This document shows positions 24,297 to 33,871 of a stretch of DNA of 64,000 nt, one piece after another. The notes under the pieces are model-generated. The model saw only the letters and a list, made by a program, of their open reading frames with translations, made no database searches and had not been told where the DNA came from. Source of the DNA: Henningerozyma blattae CBS 6284. Lineage: Eukaryota > Ascomycota > Saccharomycetes > Saccharomycetales > Saccharomycetaceae. The stretch lies in the NCBI RefSeq assembly GCF_000315915.1, contig NC_020186.1, forward strand, positions 496,001 to 560,000, given 5' to 3'. The position numbers and the translations under genes are program-made. How positions within the stretch are numbered: the stretch's first letter is position 1; every line of letters begins with the position of its first letter.

Positions 24297-25357
24297 ATTG
24301 TGATAGAATGTTAGCAGTTGTGTTTAAGTATTATAATATATATGAGGAAGGTTCAAGCCAAATATATTCTTATTAGTGTGAGTATGTTGTCTAAGGAAAA
24401 TAAGAAAAATAATACAGGCAGGATACTTGAGATCGATCTGATGACGATTGAATGATATATTTATTAATCGTTGGAAATCTTCTACCGGACGAAAGATATA
24501 AAAGAAAAGTTAGTTAGATAGATGAAAGGTTGTTAAGGATTAAGTTGCAACTAAATTCAAACAGTATTAAGGGCTGGATGAGAAATAACCTGATATTTAA
24601 TAAAACAAGACGGAATAGGGTGAACCAATCAATAAAAACTAAAAATAAAATAAATTACAGTGGATAAAAAATCCAAACTTGAAACCCAATTCCAAATCAA
24701 AAATGAAAATAAAATAGAGGTTAGAATTGTAAATTTAAGGAAACTCTGTAAATTATTTTTATACGTGTTTGTAGTTATTTTCGAAAGTTTGCCCAGTGAT
24801 GCATGCAGGTACAAGAGCGGTACTAAAATTGAAAATGTCGGGCCGAGAATCCCGAAAAAATTGTAAATTTTTTGGGTGTTCAAAGATTTGCTTACGTCCG
24901 TGAAAATCAAGGGTGATTTTTTTCTTTTTTTTTTTTTTTAATTTTTATTTTTTTTATATTAAATTTCTTTTTTGGAGTGGTAGCGCCGCACGTGTTAGGG
25001 CTGAATAAAAGTAGGGTTGCGATTTTTAGTAAACAGGACAATTCAGGGTTATACGTATCATGTGTTATTGGGTTAGGGTTGGTTAGGGTTAGGGTTATCC
25101 TGTTTTTTAGGGTTCCGATTTGGTGAGAATTAAATAAAAGCTAGAGAGATTTAAGGAATAAGGATTTACCTTAATAATAATATTTAATAATAATATTTAA
25201 TACTTTATAGTAATAATAATAACAACAAATTAAAGTTATAACAACCATACCAATTCTTTATACAGCCAAGAGGTAGAGGGGTTTGAGCACTAAGATTATA
25301 CTAGAGTTGGACATTAAACATTCAATCACATAACCAAATCATTATTAAATCTTCAAT
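24297..25357. other. LSC1-RUP1 divergent promoter region
   Basis: This is 1.06 kb between divergent genes. It holds a CCAAT box at about 24625 (possible Hap2/3/4/5 site for LSC1), a CACGTG at 24989-24994 and a cluster of TTAGGG motifs at 24995-25112 (separate entry). No snoRNA could be confirmed, although Tbf1-type motifs often precede snoRNA genes. Confidence 0.5.
24989..25112. promoter_or_regulatory. Tbf1-type TTAGGG cluster with an E-box
   Basis: TTAGGG occurs at 24995, 25073, 25083, 25089 and 25107, with further AGGGTT variants between them, and CACGTG at 24989-24994. TTAGGG(TT) is the binding site of yeast Tbf1, a general regulatory factor. The array lies 245-370 bases upstream of RUP1 and about 700 bases from LSC1. 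The motifs are seen; binding is inferred. Confidence 0.6.
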
Positions 25358-27730
25358 ATGGAAGATCAAGAGAAAATTCAAACTTTAATCGATATGGGGA
25401 TTCCTCCAGATGTGGCGAACAATGCATTAAGAGCAGCTAATGGTAATGTAGAGGCTGCTGTTAATTATATATTTTCGAACGAATTACCTCCTCAAGCATC
25501 ACAAATGCCCGAATTACCACCAAGAATTGATGAGAATTCCGATAATAATACTAATACCAATGTCTACAATGACAATACAGGAAATACTATTCCTATATCT
25601 GGGTCCAATGGATTCCAACCTGGCGATCTGAACAAGTATTTGACCGACAAAAATAATGCAATTGTGCAAGATACTGATTCCACATCCCATAATGCCACTA
25701 TTAATACTTCGTTTATTAACAATACTACCACTACCACTTCCAATTCAAATTCAAATTCAAATCCGAATACAAATTATATGTCGGAAAGTGATATAGATAT
25801 AGATATGATGACTTCCTCAACAAGAGAATTATCTACAGATATACGTAGTCAAAGTTTTAAACCTCAAGCAAGTTATACCTCTACTCATAAATTACAAATC
25901 TCTGACCCTACTGTATTATTACCTTTATCACAAAATTGTCTTTTGGAAAATTATTTGAGTTTATTTCTTTATTCATTATGTATGCTATGTCCTTTACAAA
26001 TATTTGAAACTCAACAATTTAATGATTTGATGTATAATAAAAAATGGTATTCAATTTCAAATAATAATGAAAACACAACAACTGATTCACTTTTTTTACA
26101 ATTGCAAAGAGTCACGTCTATTATTAACTCGAGAATGTCTGAGCGAGCCTTTATCTCAACAAAGATGTTTTCATTTGCCTTTAACAAAGATTTAAATTAT
26201 CTATTAAGTCAATCAGATCATTTGAATGAAATATTTAATCCATTTATTGAATCATTAGTGACAACAGTATTACCACCAATTTTTAAAGATATCTTAGTGA
26301 CAACAGCTATAAACAAAGATTCTCAAACAAATGAAATATTCAGATCACCAATAAGTATGATTAATTTTTTACCTGAAGAATATGAATCTAATCTATACAA
26401 GATGTTTAATAATTTGGTTTACCCCAATGAATATGGTAGAAATGATGATGAACAATCTGATGAATCTTTACAAACAGATGATGATGATAATGATGATGCA
26501 AATGATTCTGCCTTGGAAGAAATTTCTCCAATTTTTACTATTCTTTTTGAAGAATATGATGAAAGTGATTCTTCTTCCACTACATTACCAGAGGGAGTAG
26601 AAATACCTTTACAATTTTATCCACAATTATATTCTAAAAAAGTTAATGATCAATTAATTAAACATATTATTTCCAAAAGAAAAGAAGCACAATCGAAATC
26701 AAGATCCTTATTGAACGAAATTAATTCTTTGAAAAGTTTCCAAGGTAAAGATATAATGAAGATATTACAAAGTACAATCGATTATATTGAAAAAGATTCT
26801 CAAAGAGAAACAAAAAGTGCTAATAACCTAACTAATATTTTAACAGAAATGAAAAATTGTAAAAATTTGAAAATGGATCAATATAAAGAATTGACAAGAA
26901 AGTTACATTCAGAATGGAATTTGTCACATCCAGAAGGTTCTATCATTGAAACTGCAAAACAATTAAATTTAATCGACTCCCCTTATAACTTATCCATGGT
27001 TATATTCTCACCGGATTTATATTTAATTAAAAAGGCAAATGTGGATTGGTATTTGATAGATTGTAGAAGCATTAACCAAATGCAAAATAAAAATCGTAAT
27101 AATAATAACAATAATAATAATCCCGATCTATTTGTATTAAGGAAATGTAACTCAGAAATTGAAATTCAAGATATTATTAAACAAAAGACAAGAAATCCAA
27201 GTGAAACGCCATTGATGTTTATTTATTGTAAAGAAAGTTTCCTTCCAAATGAAGACGATGTAATGAAATCTTTTGAATCAAATATGGCTTGTACTAAGTT
27301 TTTGAAAGAAGATCAATTGACTTTAAATGAATCTAATATGAATTCTGGAGAAAGTGATATTGATATGGATCAAGATGATCATCAAGATTTTGAAGAATAT
27401 GGTTCCCAAAATTCTCATTATGATGCAAGCGTAAGCAATAATAATAATACATCTGATATGAGAAATATTACTGATCCATATGGTGAAAAAAATGATCATA
27501 TGACAGTTAATAATGATAACGAATTTGATATAATGCATGAAGAAAACGTGGTAATCAATGATGTAATCACTGAAGATACTAAAAATATTGACGATATAGA
27601 GCAAGATGAATCATTAGATATTAAAGTAGAAACTGATTCAATTAATGGCGATGAACCACAAGATTTAATAGTTAATGACAATGATAAATCAGATGAGAAT
27701 GATATGAAAGTTGGCGCTATACATTTATAA
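25358..27730 (+). CDS. RUP1: UBA-domain protein Rup1 (Rsp5-Ubp2 adaptor)
   Basis: Rup1 bridges the ubiquitin ligase Rsp5 and the deubiquitinase Ubp2 in S. cerevisiae. The 790-residue protein has an N-terminal UBA domain (about 4-43, IQTLIDMGIPPDVANNALRAANGNVEAAVNYIF). A long Asn/Thr-rich linker follows, then a conserved central region beginning near PTVLLPLSQNCLLENYLSLF, coiled regions around 430-520 and an acidic Asn/Asp-rich tail. It is longer than S. cerevisiae Rup1 (about 671 residues), mostly through low-complexity Asn, Asp and Glu tracts. Position between LSC1 and IDH2 on the opposite strand matches YOR138C exactly. The family call rests on the UBA domain, the central region and synteny. 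Confidence 0.85.
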   Translation: MEDQEKIQTLIDMGIPPDVANNALRAANGNVEAAVNYIFSNELPPQASQMPELPPRIDENSDNNTNTNVYNDNTGNTIPISGSNGFQPGDLNKYLTDKNNAIVQDTDSTSHNATINTSFINNTTTTTSNSNSNSNPNTNYMSESDIDIDMMTSSTRELSTDIRSQSFKPQASYTSTHKLQISDPTVLLPLSQNCLLENYLSLFLYSLCMLCPLQIFETQQFNDLMYNKKWYSISNNNENTTTDSLFLQLQRVTSIINSRMSERAFISTKMFSFAFNKDLNYLLSQSDHLNEIFNPFIESLVTTVLPPIFKDILVTTAINKDSQTNEIFRSPISMINFLPEEYESNLYKMFNNLVYPNEYGRNDDEQSDESLQTDDDDNDDANDSALEEISPIFTILFEEYDESDSSSTTLPEGVEIPLQFYPQLYSKKVNDQLIKHIISKRKEAQSKSRSLLNEINSLKSFQGKDIMKILQSTIDYIEKDSQRETKSANNLTNILTEMKNCKNLKMDQYKELTRKLHSEWNLSHPEGSIIETAKQLNLIDSPYNLSMVIFSPDLYLIKKANVDWYLIDCRSINQMQNKNRNNNNNNNNPDLFVLRKCNSEIEIQDIIKQKTRNPSETPLMFIYCKESFLPNEDDVMKSFESNMACTKFLKEDQLTLNESNMNSGESDIDMDQDDHQDFEEYGSQNSHYDASVSNNNNTSDMRNITDPYGEKNDHMTVNNDNEFDIMHEENVVINDVITEDTKNIDDIEQDESLDIKVETDSINGDEPQDLIVNDNDKSDENDMKVGAIHL

Positions 27731-28110
27731 GTTACTAACTTTGTGAATTCTTCCTTTGAACTTGAAAATTTCATAAATACTCACAGATATAGATTAATAT
27801 AGTAATAATATATAGATAGATTTGCATGAATATAAAATAATTTCAGAAAAAGTTTCAAAGAGAATATATATATGTAAAAGTAAAACTCGTAAAGAATTTC
27901 GAAAATTTGATATAATAGAAATGAATATTATAAATCTATTTGAGTAGAAGCAGAAGTAGGTATCGCAGTAATAACTAAAACAGTTATGTGCGTGTGCTTG
28001 TAGGAGTATATGTATGTATGTTTGTATGTACAAGGGCTAATTTCATTTTATTCAATAAAAAAAACAAAAAAACAAACGTCAAATCTGGTAATGATCTATA
28101 CTATATTTTT
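27731..28110. other. Convergent RUP1-IDH2 intergenic
   Basis: This holds two converging 3' UTRs, is AT-rich and contains a TATGTATG-type repeat near 28011-28027. SIA1, which lies here in S. cerevisiae, is absent. Nothing else is seen. Confidence 0.5.
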
Positions 28111-29232
28111 TTATAAATTCTTAATAACAGATTCGGTGAATGAAGAAGTGGTAGCAGTACCTGCCAAATCACCAGTTCTATTTTCAGAGCCAGAAGCAAT
28201 TGTGTTTAAGATAGCGTTTTCAATTTTATTGGAGTAAGATTCTAGACCCATATAGTTTAACATCATACAAGAAGATAATAATAGAGCTGTTGGGTTTGCT
28301 TTATTTTGACCAGCAATATCTGGAGCAGAACCATGAACGGCTTCGAAAATTGAAACTTCATTACCAATGTTGGCAGATGGGGTTAAACCTAAGGAGCCGG
28401 CACTTAAACCAGAGTTCAAATCTGATAAAATATCACCGTAAAGATTTGGACAAACAGTAACAGCGTCTGTGTAAGAAGGTGGGTCTCTAACGACATTTAA
28501 GACAGTGTTATCAATCAATTCAGTTTCCAATTTAATATCTGGGAATTCTGGAGCCAATTCCTTGGCAATATTGACGAAAAGACCATCTGCTAATTTTTGA
28601 ATAGTAGATTTATGTACAACAACTAATCTTGGTCTGCCAATAGCTCTAGCATATTCGTAAGCGTATCTGATAACTCTTTCGGAGGCATCTCTGGTGATTA
28701 GCTTGATTGATTGAACAACACCTGGAGCAACTACGTGTTCAATCCCGGAATATTCACCTTCAGTGTTTTCTCTAATTAGGACTAAATCAACGTTCTTATA
28801 AGTAGTTTCGTAACCTCTAATGGATCTTGCTGGTCTAACATTTGCAAATAAACCAAAAGTCTTTCTTAAAGTTAAATTCAAAGATCTATGACCCTTACCG
28901 ATTGGGGTAGCTAAAGGACCTTTCAAAGCAATCTTATGCTTATTAATCTGTTGAACAGCAGGTTCTGGGATTGTAGTTAAACCATTGATCAATAAAGGAC
29001 TAACATCACAATATTCCCAATCAACAGGGACTTGGGCAGCTTTGAAGATGTCTTTTACAGATTTGGAAATTTCTGGACCAACACCGTCACCTTCAATGAA
29101 TGGAACCGTAAATCTACCAGTGGAAGGGTTTGGACTACCTTTATATTTACCCACTTGACCACTAACCCTTAATGTAGAAGAAGTGGAAAAAAGTCTTCTG
29201 GCTGATTGTTTGGCTGCTATTGTTCTCAACAT
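28111..29232 (-). CDS. IDH2: NAD-isocitrate dehydrogenase catalytic subunit, mitochondrial
   Basis: Idh2 is the catalytic subunit of the Idh1/Idh2 octamer that oxidises isocitrate to 2-oxoglutarate in the TCA cycle. The 373-residue protein (369 in S. cerevisiae) has a basic presequence (MLRTIAAKQSARRLFSTSS). It carries the isocitrate-binding motif LIRENTEGEYSG, the metal-binding region NLYGDILSDLNSG and the cofactor segment EAVHGSAPDIAGQNKANPTA. It converges with RUP1, keeping the YOR136-YOR138 arrangement. The start ATG at 29232 is the only one giving the presequence. Confidence 0.98.
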   Translation of the reverse strand: MLRTIAAKQSARRLFSTSSTLRVSGQVGKYKGSPNPSTGRFTVPFIEGDGVGPEISKSVKDIFKAAQVPVDWEYCDVSPLLINGLTTIPEPAVQQINKHKIALKGPLATPIGKGHRSLNLTLRKTFGLFANVRPARSIRGYETTYKNVDLVLIRENTEGEYSGIEHVVAPGVVQSIKLITRDASERVIRYAYEYARAIGRPRLVVVHKSTIQKLADGLFVNIAKELAPEFPDIKLETELIDNTVLNVVRDPPSYTDAVTVCPNLYGDILSDLNSGLSAGSLGLTPSANIGNEVSIFEAVHGSAPDIAGQNKANPTALLLSSCMMLNYMGLESYSNKIENAILNTIASGSENRTGDLAGTATTSSFTESVIKNL

Positions 29233-29926
29233 ATTAAGAAGAAAATGTGTATATCTGTATGTGTTTTATAGTTCAAGGAATAAATTATTAAACGATTAAT
29301 AATAATAATATTATAACTTATCAATTAAAATGCAGGATTAATTTTTTTTTAAATATAATAATTCTTTAATGTAATGGAATTTAATTCAAAAAAAAAGAGA
29401 ATAATTGTTAGGGGCGGCTTCTCGGGAATAAGCGGTTGTTTGAATTTGTCCAATAATAAATTATTACAATGGGTCTAACGACTGCTTTTAAATACAAAAT
29501 TAAAAGTATAAATTTCAAAAATCAAGTTACATTAATTGAATAAACGCCATTGAATAAAGAACTCCATTTAACCTAATGGACTTCGAATTTTAAACATCTT
29601 TAAGTAACATTGCTTATATACGTAAACTTGCTAATCAGCCGCGTGACAGCTGAAAGACCGAACGCGGAAAAGCACGTGATGACGTGAATGTCACAAATTT
29701 TGTATGTGACGTGAATAAAAAAAATCAAGATTATATTTATAGGAAAAAAGATAAGATTAGTATAATAATAATTACAAAGTGTATGGAATATATGGATGAT
29801 CATGGAGGAGTAACATATGCTAAATTGGAGAGTTTACTTGGTAATATGGTTGTCTTTTGCTCCAGAGAAAAATGAGTGGGCTAATTACCAAAAAAAAAAA
29901 AAGTAGACATATATTGAGTGCATTAT
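29233..29926. other. IDH2 upstream region
   Basis: This holds the IDH2 promoter and the MRPL10 3' region. A CCAAT motif near 29449 could bind the Hap complex, and CACGTGATGACGTGA at 29673-29687 carries an E-box next to a CRE-like half site. The short ORFs here look like chance. It is also a synteny junction between a YOR-like block and MRPL10 (YNL284C). Confidence 0.5.
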
Positions 29927-30823
29927 TTATCTCTTCATGTACAACTCTTCAGAATTTTTACCTATTTCACGAATAACTTTGTTATGTTTAGAGAGATTGC
30001 CATCCTTATCCTCTAAAAGGTTGCTTAATTGGATATCCAAAGCACCTTTCTTTTTCTCTCTCCTTAGATTATTTCTAGATGCATTTGCATTCAATTGAGC
30101 CTCTTGAATTTGTTTCAAAAGAGGGTGGTCTTCTTTAATTAGATAGCCTCTTCTTTCAGGGTCACTATAATATTCGATATCTTTTCTTCTTGTTGGTCTG
30201 GCTTGGAGTGGTACTCTATCATATTTTTCTAAAAATTTGTTTGGTGTGACATGTGCTTTCAATCCCAGTTTACTGAAATATCTAGATGTAAATTCACCAC
30301 CTGCAGCCTCTATAGAGCTTATAGCACTAGCAGTAGCTTTAGAAGCTTCAATCTTAAGTGGAATATTAAAGCTTGTTCCACCCCTGGCTAGAATTTTAAC
30401 ACCATCCTTAATGGGGCCGGTTACTAGTCTATATTTCTTCATCTTGGCAATATCTAGGACGTTATCTTTTCCTTCAGCTGCTGCATTTTGTAAATCTCCT
30501 AATCTACCAGCTTTATAAAATTCTTTTATCTTACTTAAGTTTACTGTTTTCAATTCCTTTTTATTATTATTTTTAAACCCAACTTTTGGAAATAACTTGT
30601 ATATTGGTGTTTGACCACCTTCAAACCAAGGTTTCACTTTCCCACGAGCTTTTTGACCCTTTTGACCTCTACCTGAAGTTTTACCTTTACCACTTGAAGG
30701 ACCACGACCAACTCTCTTGTAAGTGCTGGTAGATCCACTGGATGGTTTTAAATTACCTAATATGGAATAATTTCTTTTGATAGCATTGCTATTTGATGTT
30801 TGAAATAATTTAAAGATATTCAT
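29927..30823 (-). CDS. MRPL10: Mitochondrial large ribosomal subunit protein uL15m
   Basis: This is the mitochondrial ribosomal protein related to bacterial L15. The 298-residue product starts with a presequence-like N-terminus ([20 protein letters not shown]), then the glycine/lysine-rich L15 signature [23 protein letters not shown] at about residues 38-60 and the conserved [15 protein letters not shown]. The frame can be extended to 30832, but that codon is TTG, so the ATG at 30823 is the start. In S. cerevisiae the gene is YNL284C, on a different chromosome from IDH2, so the left neighbour marks a rearrangement. Confidence 0.95.
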   Translation of the reverse strand: MNIFKLFQTSNSNAIKRNYSILGNLKPSSGSTSTYKRVGRGPSSGKGKTSGRGQKGQKARGKVKPWFEGGQTPIYKLFPKVGFKNNNKKELKTVNLSKIKEFYKAGRLGDLQNAAAEGKDNVLDIAKMKKYRLVTGPIKDGVKILARGGTSFNIPLKIEASKATASAISSIEAAGGEFTSRYFSKLGLKAHVTPNKFLEKYDRVPLQARPTRRKDIEYYSDPERRGYLIKEDHPLLKQIQEAQLNANASRNNLRREKKKGALDIQLSNLLEDKDGNLSKHNKVIREIGKNSEELYMKR

Positions 30824-31233
30824 GTTTGGCAAACAGTACTATGCTATTTCTTGCACTTTATAAGTTATATACCATATTATTTTATTTTCAGATCCCTTTA
30901 TTTTTCAACGCTTGTAAAATTTATTTTTCTCTTATTCTTTTTTTTTTACATTTTTTTTAGATTTCGGCTTTAGAAAAGTAGCTAAAATCTTCGGCAAATG
31001 ACCCAATTTAGATATAAAATTTCTAATAAACTCGAAATATCTAGCAATAAATCAACAATAGTAATTTAATTTAGATAAAATATGTTTTTAATTTAGATAA
31101 AATATGTTTTTAATTTAGATAAAATATGTTTACTTCTTGAGATAAATATTAAACTAGAGTAAATTTTTAAACTACTGATATTAGCAAGTGTCTCTGTCTG
31201 GCACAGATAGATCTAGCTAAAAGTACGATTCTC
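30824..31233. other. MRPL10 promoter and 22-bp triple repeat
   Basis: AT-rich sequence. At 31068-31131 three head-to-tail copies of a 22-base unit (AATTTAGATAAAATATG plus a T run) are visible, the last slightly truncated. No gene is seen. Confidence 0.7.
31068..31131. repeat. 22-bp tandem repeat, about three copies
   Basis: Units begin at 31068, 31090 and 31112. The first two are identical. Confidence 0.9.
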
Positions 31234-31655
31234 TGTTGTAGACATATGCTAAACAATAAAAAGTAATGTTCTCAAGTTTAGGCTTTAAGCAAACGATCAC
31301 GTAATCCGATGACTACAAGTCATACAATAGTACAGTCGTGCGTTCACGCAATTATATGACTATGAGTCATAATACCATGCAAATGTGCAATTGCTTGACA
31401 AGTTAATAAACTAATATTCAGGATAAATAGTTCTATTTGAAAACGTATAAATAGGGCTACTTATCCATCAAGAATTCATAAGTTCATGGTTCGTTCATAT
31501 TAAGTTTATAGTTATAAGAAAAACAAGTTATTATTTAAGTACAAGTGGTACTCTAGCTTTTAGTGTAAAAGTCCCATAACTCAAGAATAGTTCAGGTTTG
31601 TGTCAACCCTAAGCCCTTATAGTATTATTAGTAATGACCTGAGACGATTACAACG
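31234..31655 (+). mobile_element. Probable degenerate solo LTR, Ty3-like
   Basis: The stretch begins TGTTGTA and ends TACAACG, an inverted terminal pair with one mismatch. It is about 420 bases long, has a TATAAATAGGGC promoter-like element at about 31446 and ends 16 bases upstream of the mature tRNA-Thr 5' end, the position favoured by Ty3/sigma elements. No clear target-site duplication and no internal coding sequence remain. The call rests on termini, length and position; it is not confirmed by homology. Confidence 0.45.
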
Positions 31656-31671
31656 TTTCACAAGAAAGTCA

Positions 31672-31744
31672 GCTTTCATGGCCAAGTTGGTAAGGCGCCA
31701 CACTAGTAATGTGGAGATCATCAGTTCGACTCTGGTTGAAAGCA
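31672..31744 (+). tRNA. tRNA-Thr (AGU)
   Basis: The 73-base gene begins GCTTTCATGGCCAAGTTGG (A box) and ends TGAAAGCA. The acceptor stem GCTTTCA/TGAAAGC is perfect, the anticodon loop CTAGTAA gives anticodon AGT, and the T arm carries AGTTCGACTCT, a B-box variant. It closely resembles S. cerevisiae tRNA-Thr(AGU), with changes confined to the acceptor and T stems. A T8 tract at about 31779-31786 and a closer T6 tract at 31746 can terminate Pol III. No intron. Confidence 0.97.
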
Positions 31745-32520
31745 AATTTTTTAACTCAGTCATTTCTCTGAGTGACAATTTTTTTTTTCCTTTGACTTCC
31801 TTCCTACAATTTGTAACAAATTCAGGTTAATCAAATATTAACTTTTACAATTCATCACTAATTCTTTATTACTTAGGGGAAATTATTATTAATTTGGTTT
31901 GTTTATCTTGTTTTTACTTGTTCCTAAAAAAGTAATTTATCTTTTACTTTCAAATCCTAATATCTTTTTTTTTTTGATTATTGAAAAATATTACATTCAT
32001 ATACATATATTTACGACACTATGATGTAATTTGTGACGCATATACCATGGATATGTGACATTAGATCAATATATATGGCACAATTTTGAATTTTCAAAAA
32101 AACAGTCATATATTAGTGTGTCTTGTGTATCTTGTATATCCTTCGTATTGTTATTTTAACCATTTTCTTTTAACTCTCAAACTTTGCAAAAAATAAAAAA
32201 GAAAAAGAAAAAGATAAAAAAAGGAATCAATTATTAGTCAAAGAAGTCTGGGATTATTATTAACAACTTTAATAGCTATATATATTCAATTATGAAGCAT
32301 CTTTTGGAATATCTTTCTTATATTAGTTGAATTTTTTAAATTTTAATAAAAATATTAGCCCCTAAAAATATAATAGTGTCTGGAGTAATGCAAAAAAAAA
32401 TTCAAGAGTTACAAGCCTATATTTATTAGTGGTGATATAGCTTAGCCAATAGTTTCTTTATTACGTTATTAATATTAATTCTTTGTCTAAAGACACAATA
32501 TTTTTCTCTCTGTTTTACTT
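31745..32520. other. Intergenic, tRNA-Thr to the paralogue pair
   Basis: AT-rich sequence with T runs. No ORF of interest, no tRNA and no clear motif. Confidence 0.5.
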
Positions 32521-33562
32521 CTAGTATCTAAGCTTCCAAATCGTATCTTGAAAAAAATAGATTAAGGAAAAATTGATAAATAAAATAATTCTTTTATTTG
32601 TTAAAGCAACATTTTCTGGATTTAATTCTAATGCAATAATTGGTTTAATTATAACATCATCAAGTTGACCAGTTGGTTCATCAGTTTCAATTCCAATCAC
32701 AAAAAAATCATCATTTCTTTTTTATTGAAAAAATACCAAAGTTTTTATCAAGTTTAGGTTCCTGAAATCGACTAGTATAAGATGATTGAAATTTATCATA
32801 CTTAAATCTTTCTCCATAAAAATATTTCAAATCAGCATTAAATTTATTCCAATCTTCTTCTGATTCTCCAACTCTAAATATAAAGTACTGATTCCAAAAT
32901 TCATCAAAAATATTATTTACATCTATTTTATTTTTAGAGAGTTTATTTTTAAGATTTTTTTCTATATTCAATTGCCTTGATATCATGAATCGGATATATA
33001 TTTGAATTAAATTAAACCAAATTGTAAGGCTATTTTCTTCTTCTTTTAAACTTTCTATATGACAAATTTGGAAGAGTGTTTTTTTTAAATGGAAAACAAA
33101 CTTTTTTAATGCAAAATAGTCTCTTTTACAATTAATGAAGTTTCTTGGAAATATTAAACTATTTATTATATTCAAATTTTTTTTACTCATTGTCTTGTCA
33201 AAAAGAGATTCTAAATTATTATAATTCTTCATTTTCCAAACAGGTCTTAACATGAAATTATTAGCTTTAAAACAATTTTTCATATTAATATTTAAACTAA
33301 TATAATTCATCATATACAATATCGAACAATAGTCTAAATCATCTTTAAGAAGAGGATCTTTAATAGTTTTTTGAAACCAGGATGGAATTAAAGTTTTATT
33401 TGTTGATTGCTTAGAATGTGATATGTTTAATTCTTTTAAGTAACGGTCATTTTTTTTTCCTAGAAAATCCTTAGTCTTTTTCGTATTATCATTATTTTTA
33501 GTAAATAATAATAGACTATTTTCTTCAATATGAATTCTACTTGTTTCAGGAGTGTTATCCAT
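32521..33562 (-). pseudogene. Unidentified gene, paralogue of the next one, frameshifted near its 3' end
   Basis: The ATG-initiated frame (32711-33562) gives 283 residues ending NFGIFSIKKK. One base out of frame the coding sequence continues to a stop at 32521, giving a further 60 or so residues that contain KPIIALELNP and IILFINFSLIYFFQD. That segment aligns with the C-terminus of the neighbouring gene (EPILTLNTSD, LLLFLNCSVLQCFIQE). The break is at the T6 run 32718-32723 (A6 in the sense strand); five As would restore the frame. The protein is Lys/Asn/Phe-rich, with no signal peptide or recognisable catalytic motif. I do not know the family. A sequencing error or programmed frameshift cannot be excluded. 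Confidence 0.6.
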
Positions 33563-33871
33563 TTCTAAAATGCTATTGCTAAGATATGTGCTTAGTACAA
33601 GTGAACTTTTAGTACTTTGTTTTAAAAATTGGTAAATCTTTTTCTTTCCCCTTTTTCAGGATATATAAAGAACTTTTTCACATTCTAAAGTATGAAATAA
33701 GCGCCGAGAGTACTTCGCCAAATTAAAAATGCTAAACTCAACAATATAAGGAATGTATTTCAAAAAAGCAAAAATATGTTTTAAAGAAATTAATTATGCA
33801 TAAAGATATATACCTATCTATATGGGGAAGAGGTTGTTAATGAGGGAATATATAATTGTTTTATTAATGGC
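33563..33871. other. Spacer between the paralogues
   Basis: About 300 bases of AT-rich sequence, presumably the promoter of the downstream paralogue and the 3' UTR of the upstream one. Nothing else is seen. Confidence 0.4.

Noticed and set aside
24436..24592. Possible C/D snoRNA between LSC1 and the Tbf1 array
   Set aside because: A CTGATGA and a CTGA occur about 150 bases apart, but the C box is imperfect and no terminal stem or guide could be shown.
24977..24992. TGGTAGCGCCGC, a match to the 3' end of initiator tRNA-Met (Ty1/Ty3 primer site)
   Set aside because: The preceding bases do not look like an LTR end and the site merges into a CACGTG/TTAGGG regulatory array. It is 12 bases long and unaccompanied, so I treat it as chance.
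29684..29875. 63-codon plus-strand ORF upstream of IDH2
   Set aside because: It is short, has no domain or conserved context and overlaps promoter motifs.
31600..31830. 76-codon ORF across tRNA-Thr
   Set aside because: It is a reading frame through the tRNA gene and LTR end, not a protein gene.
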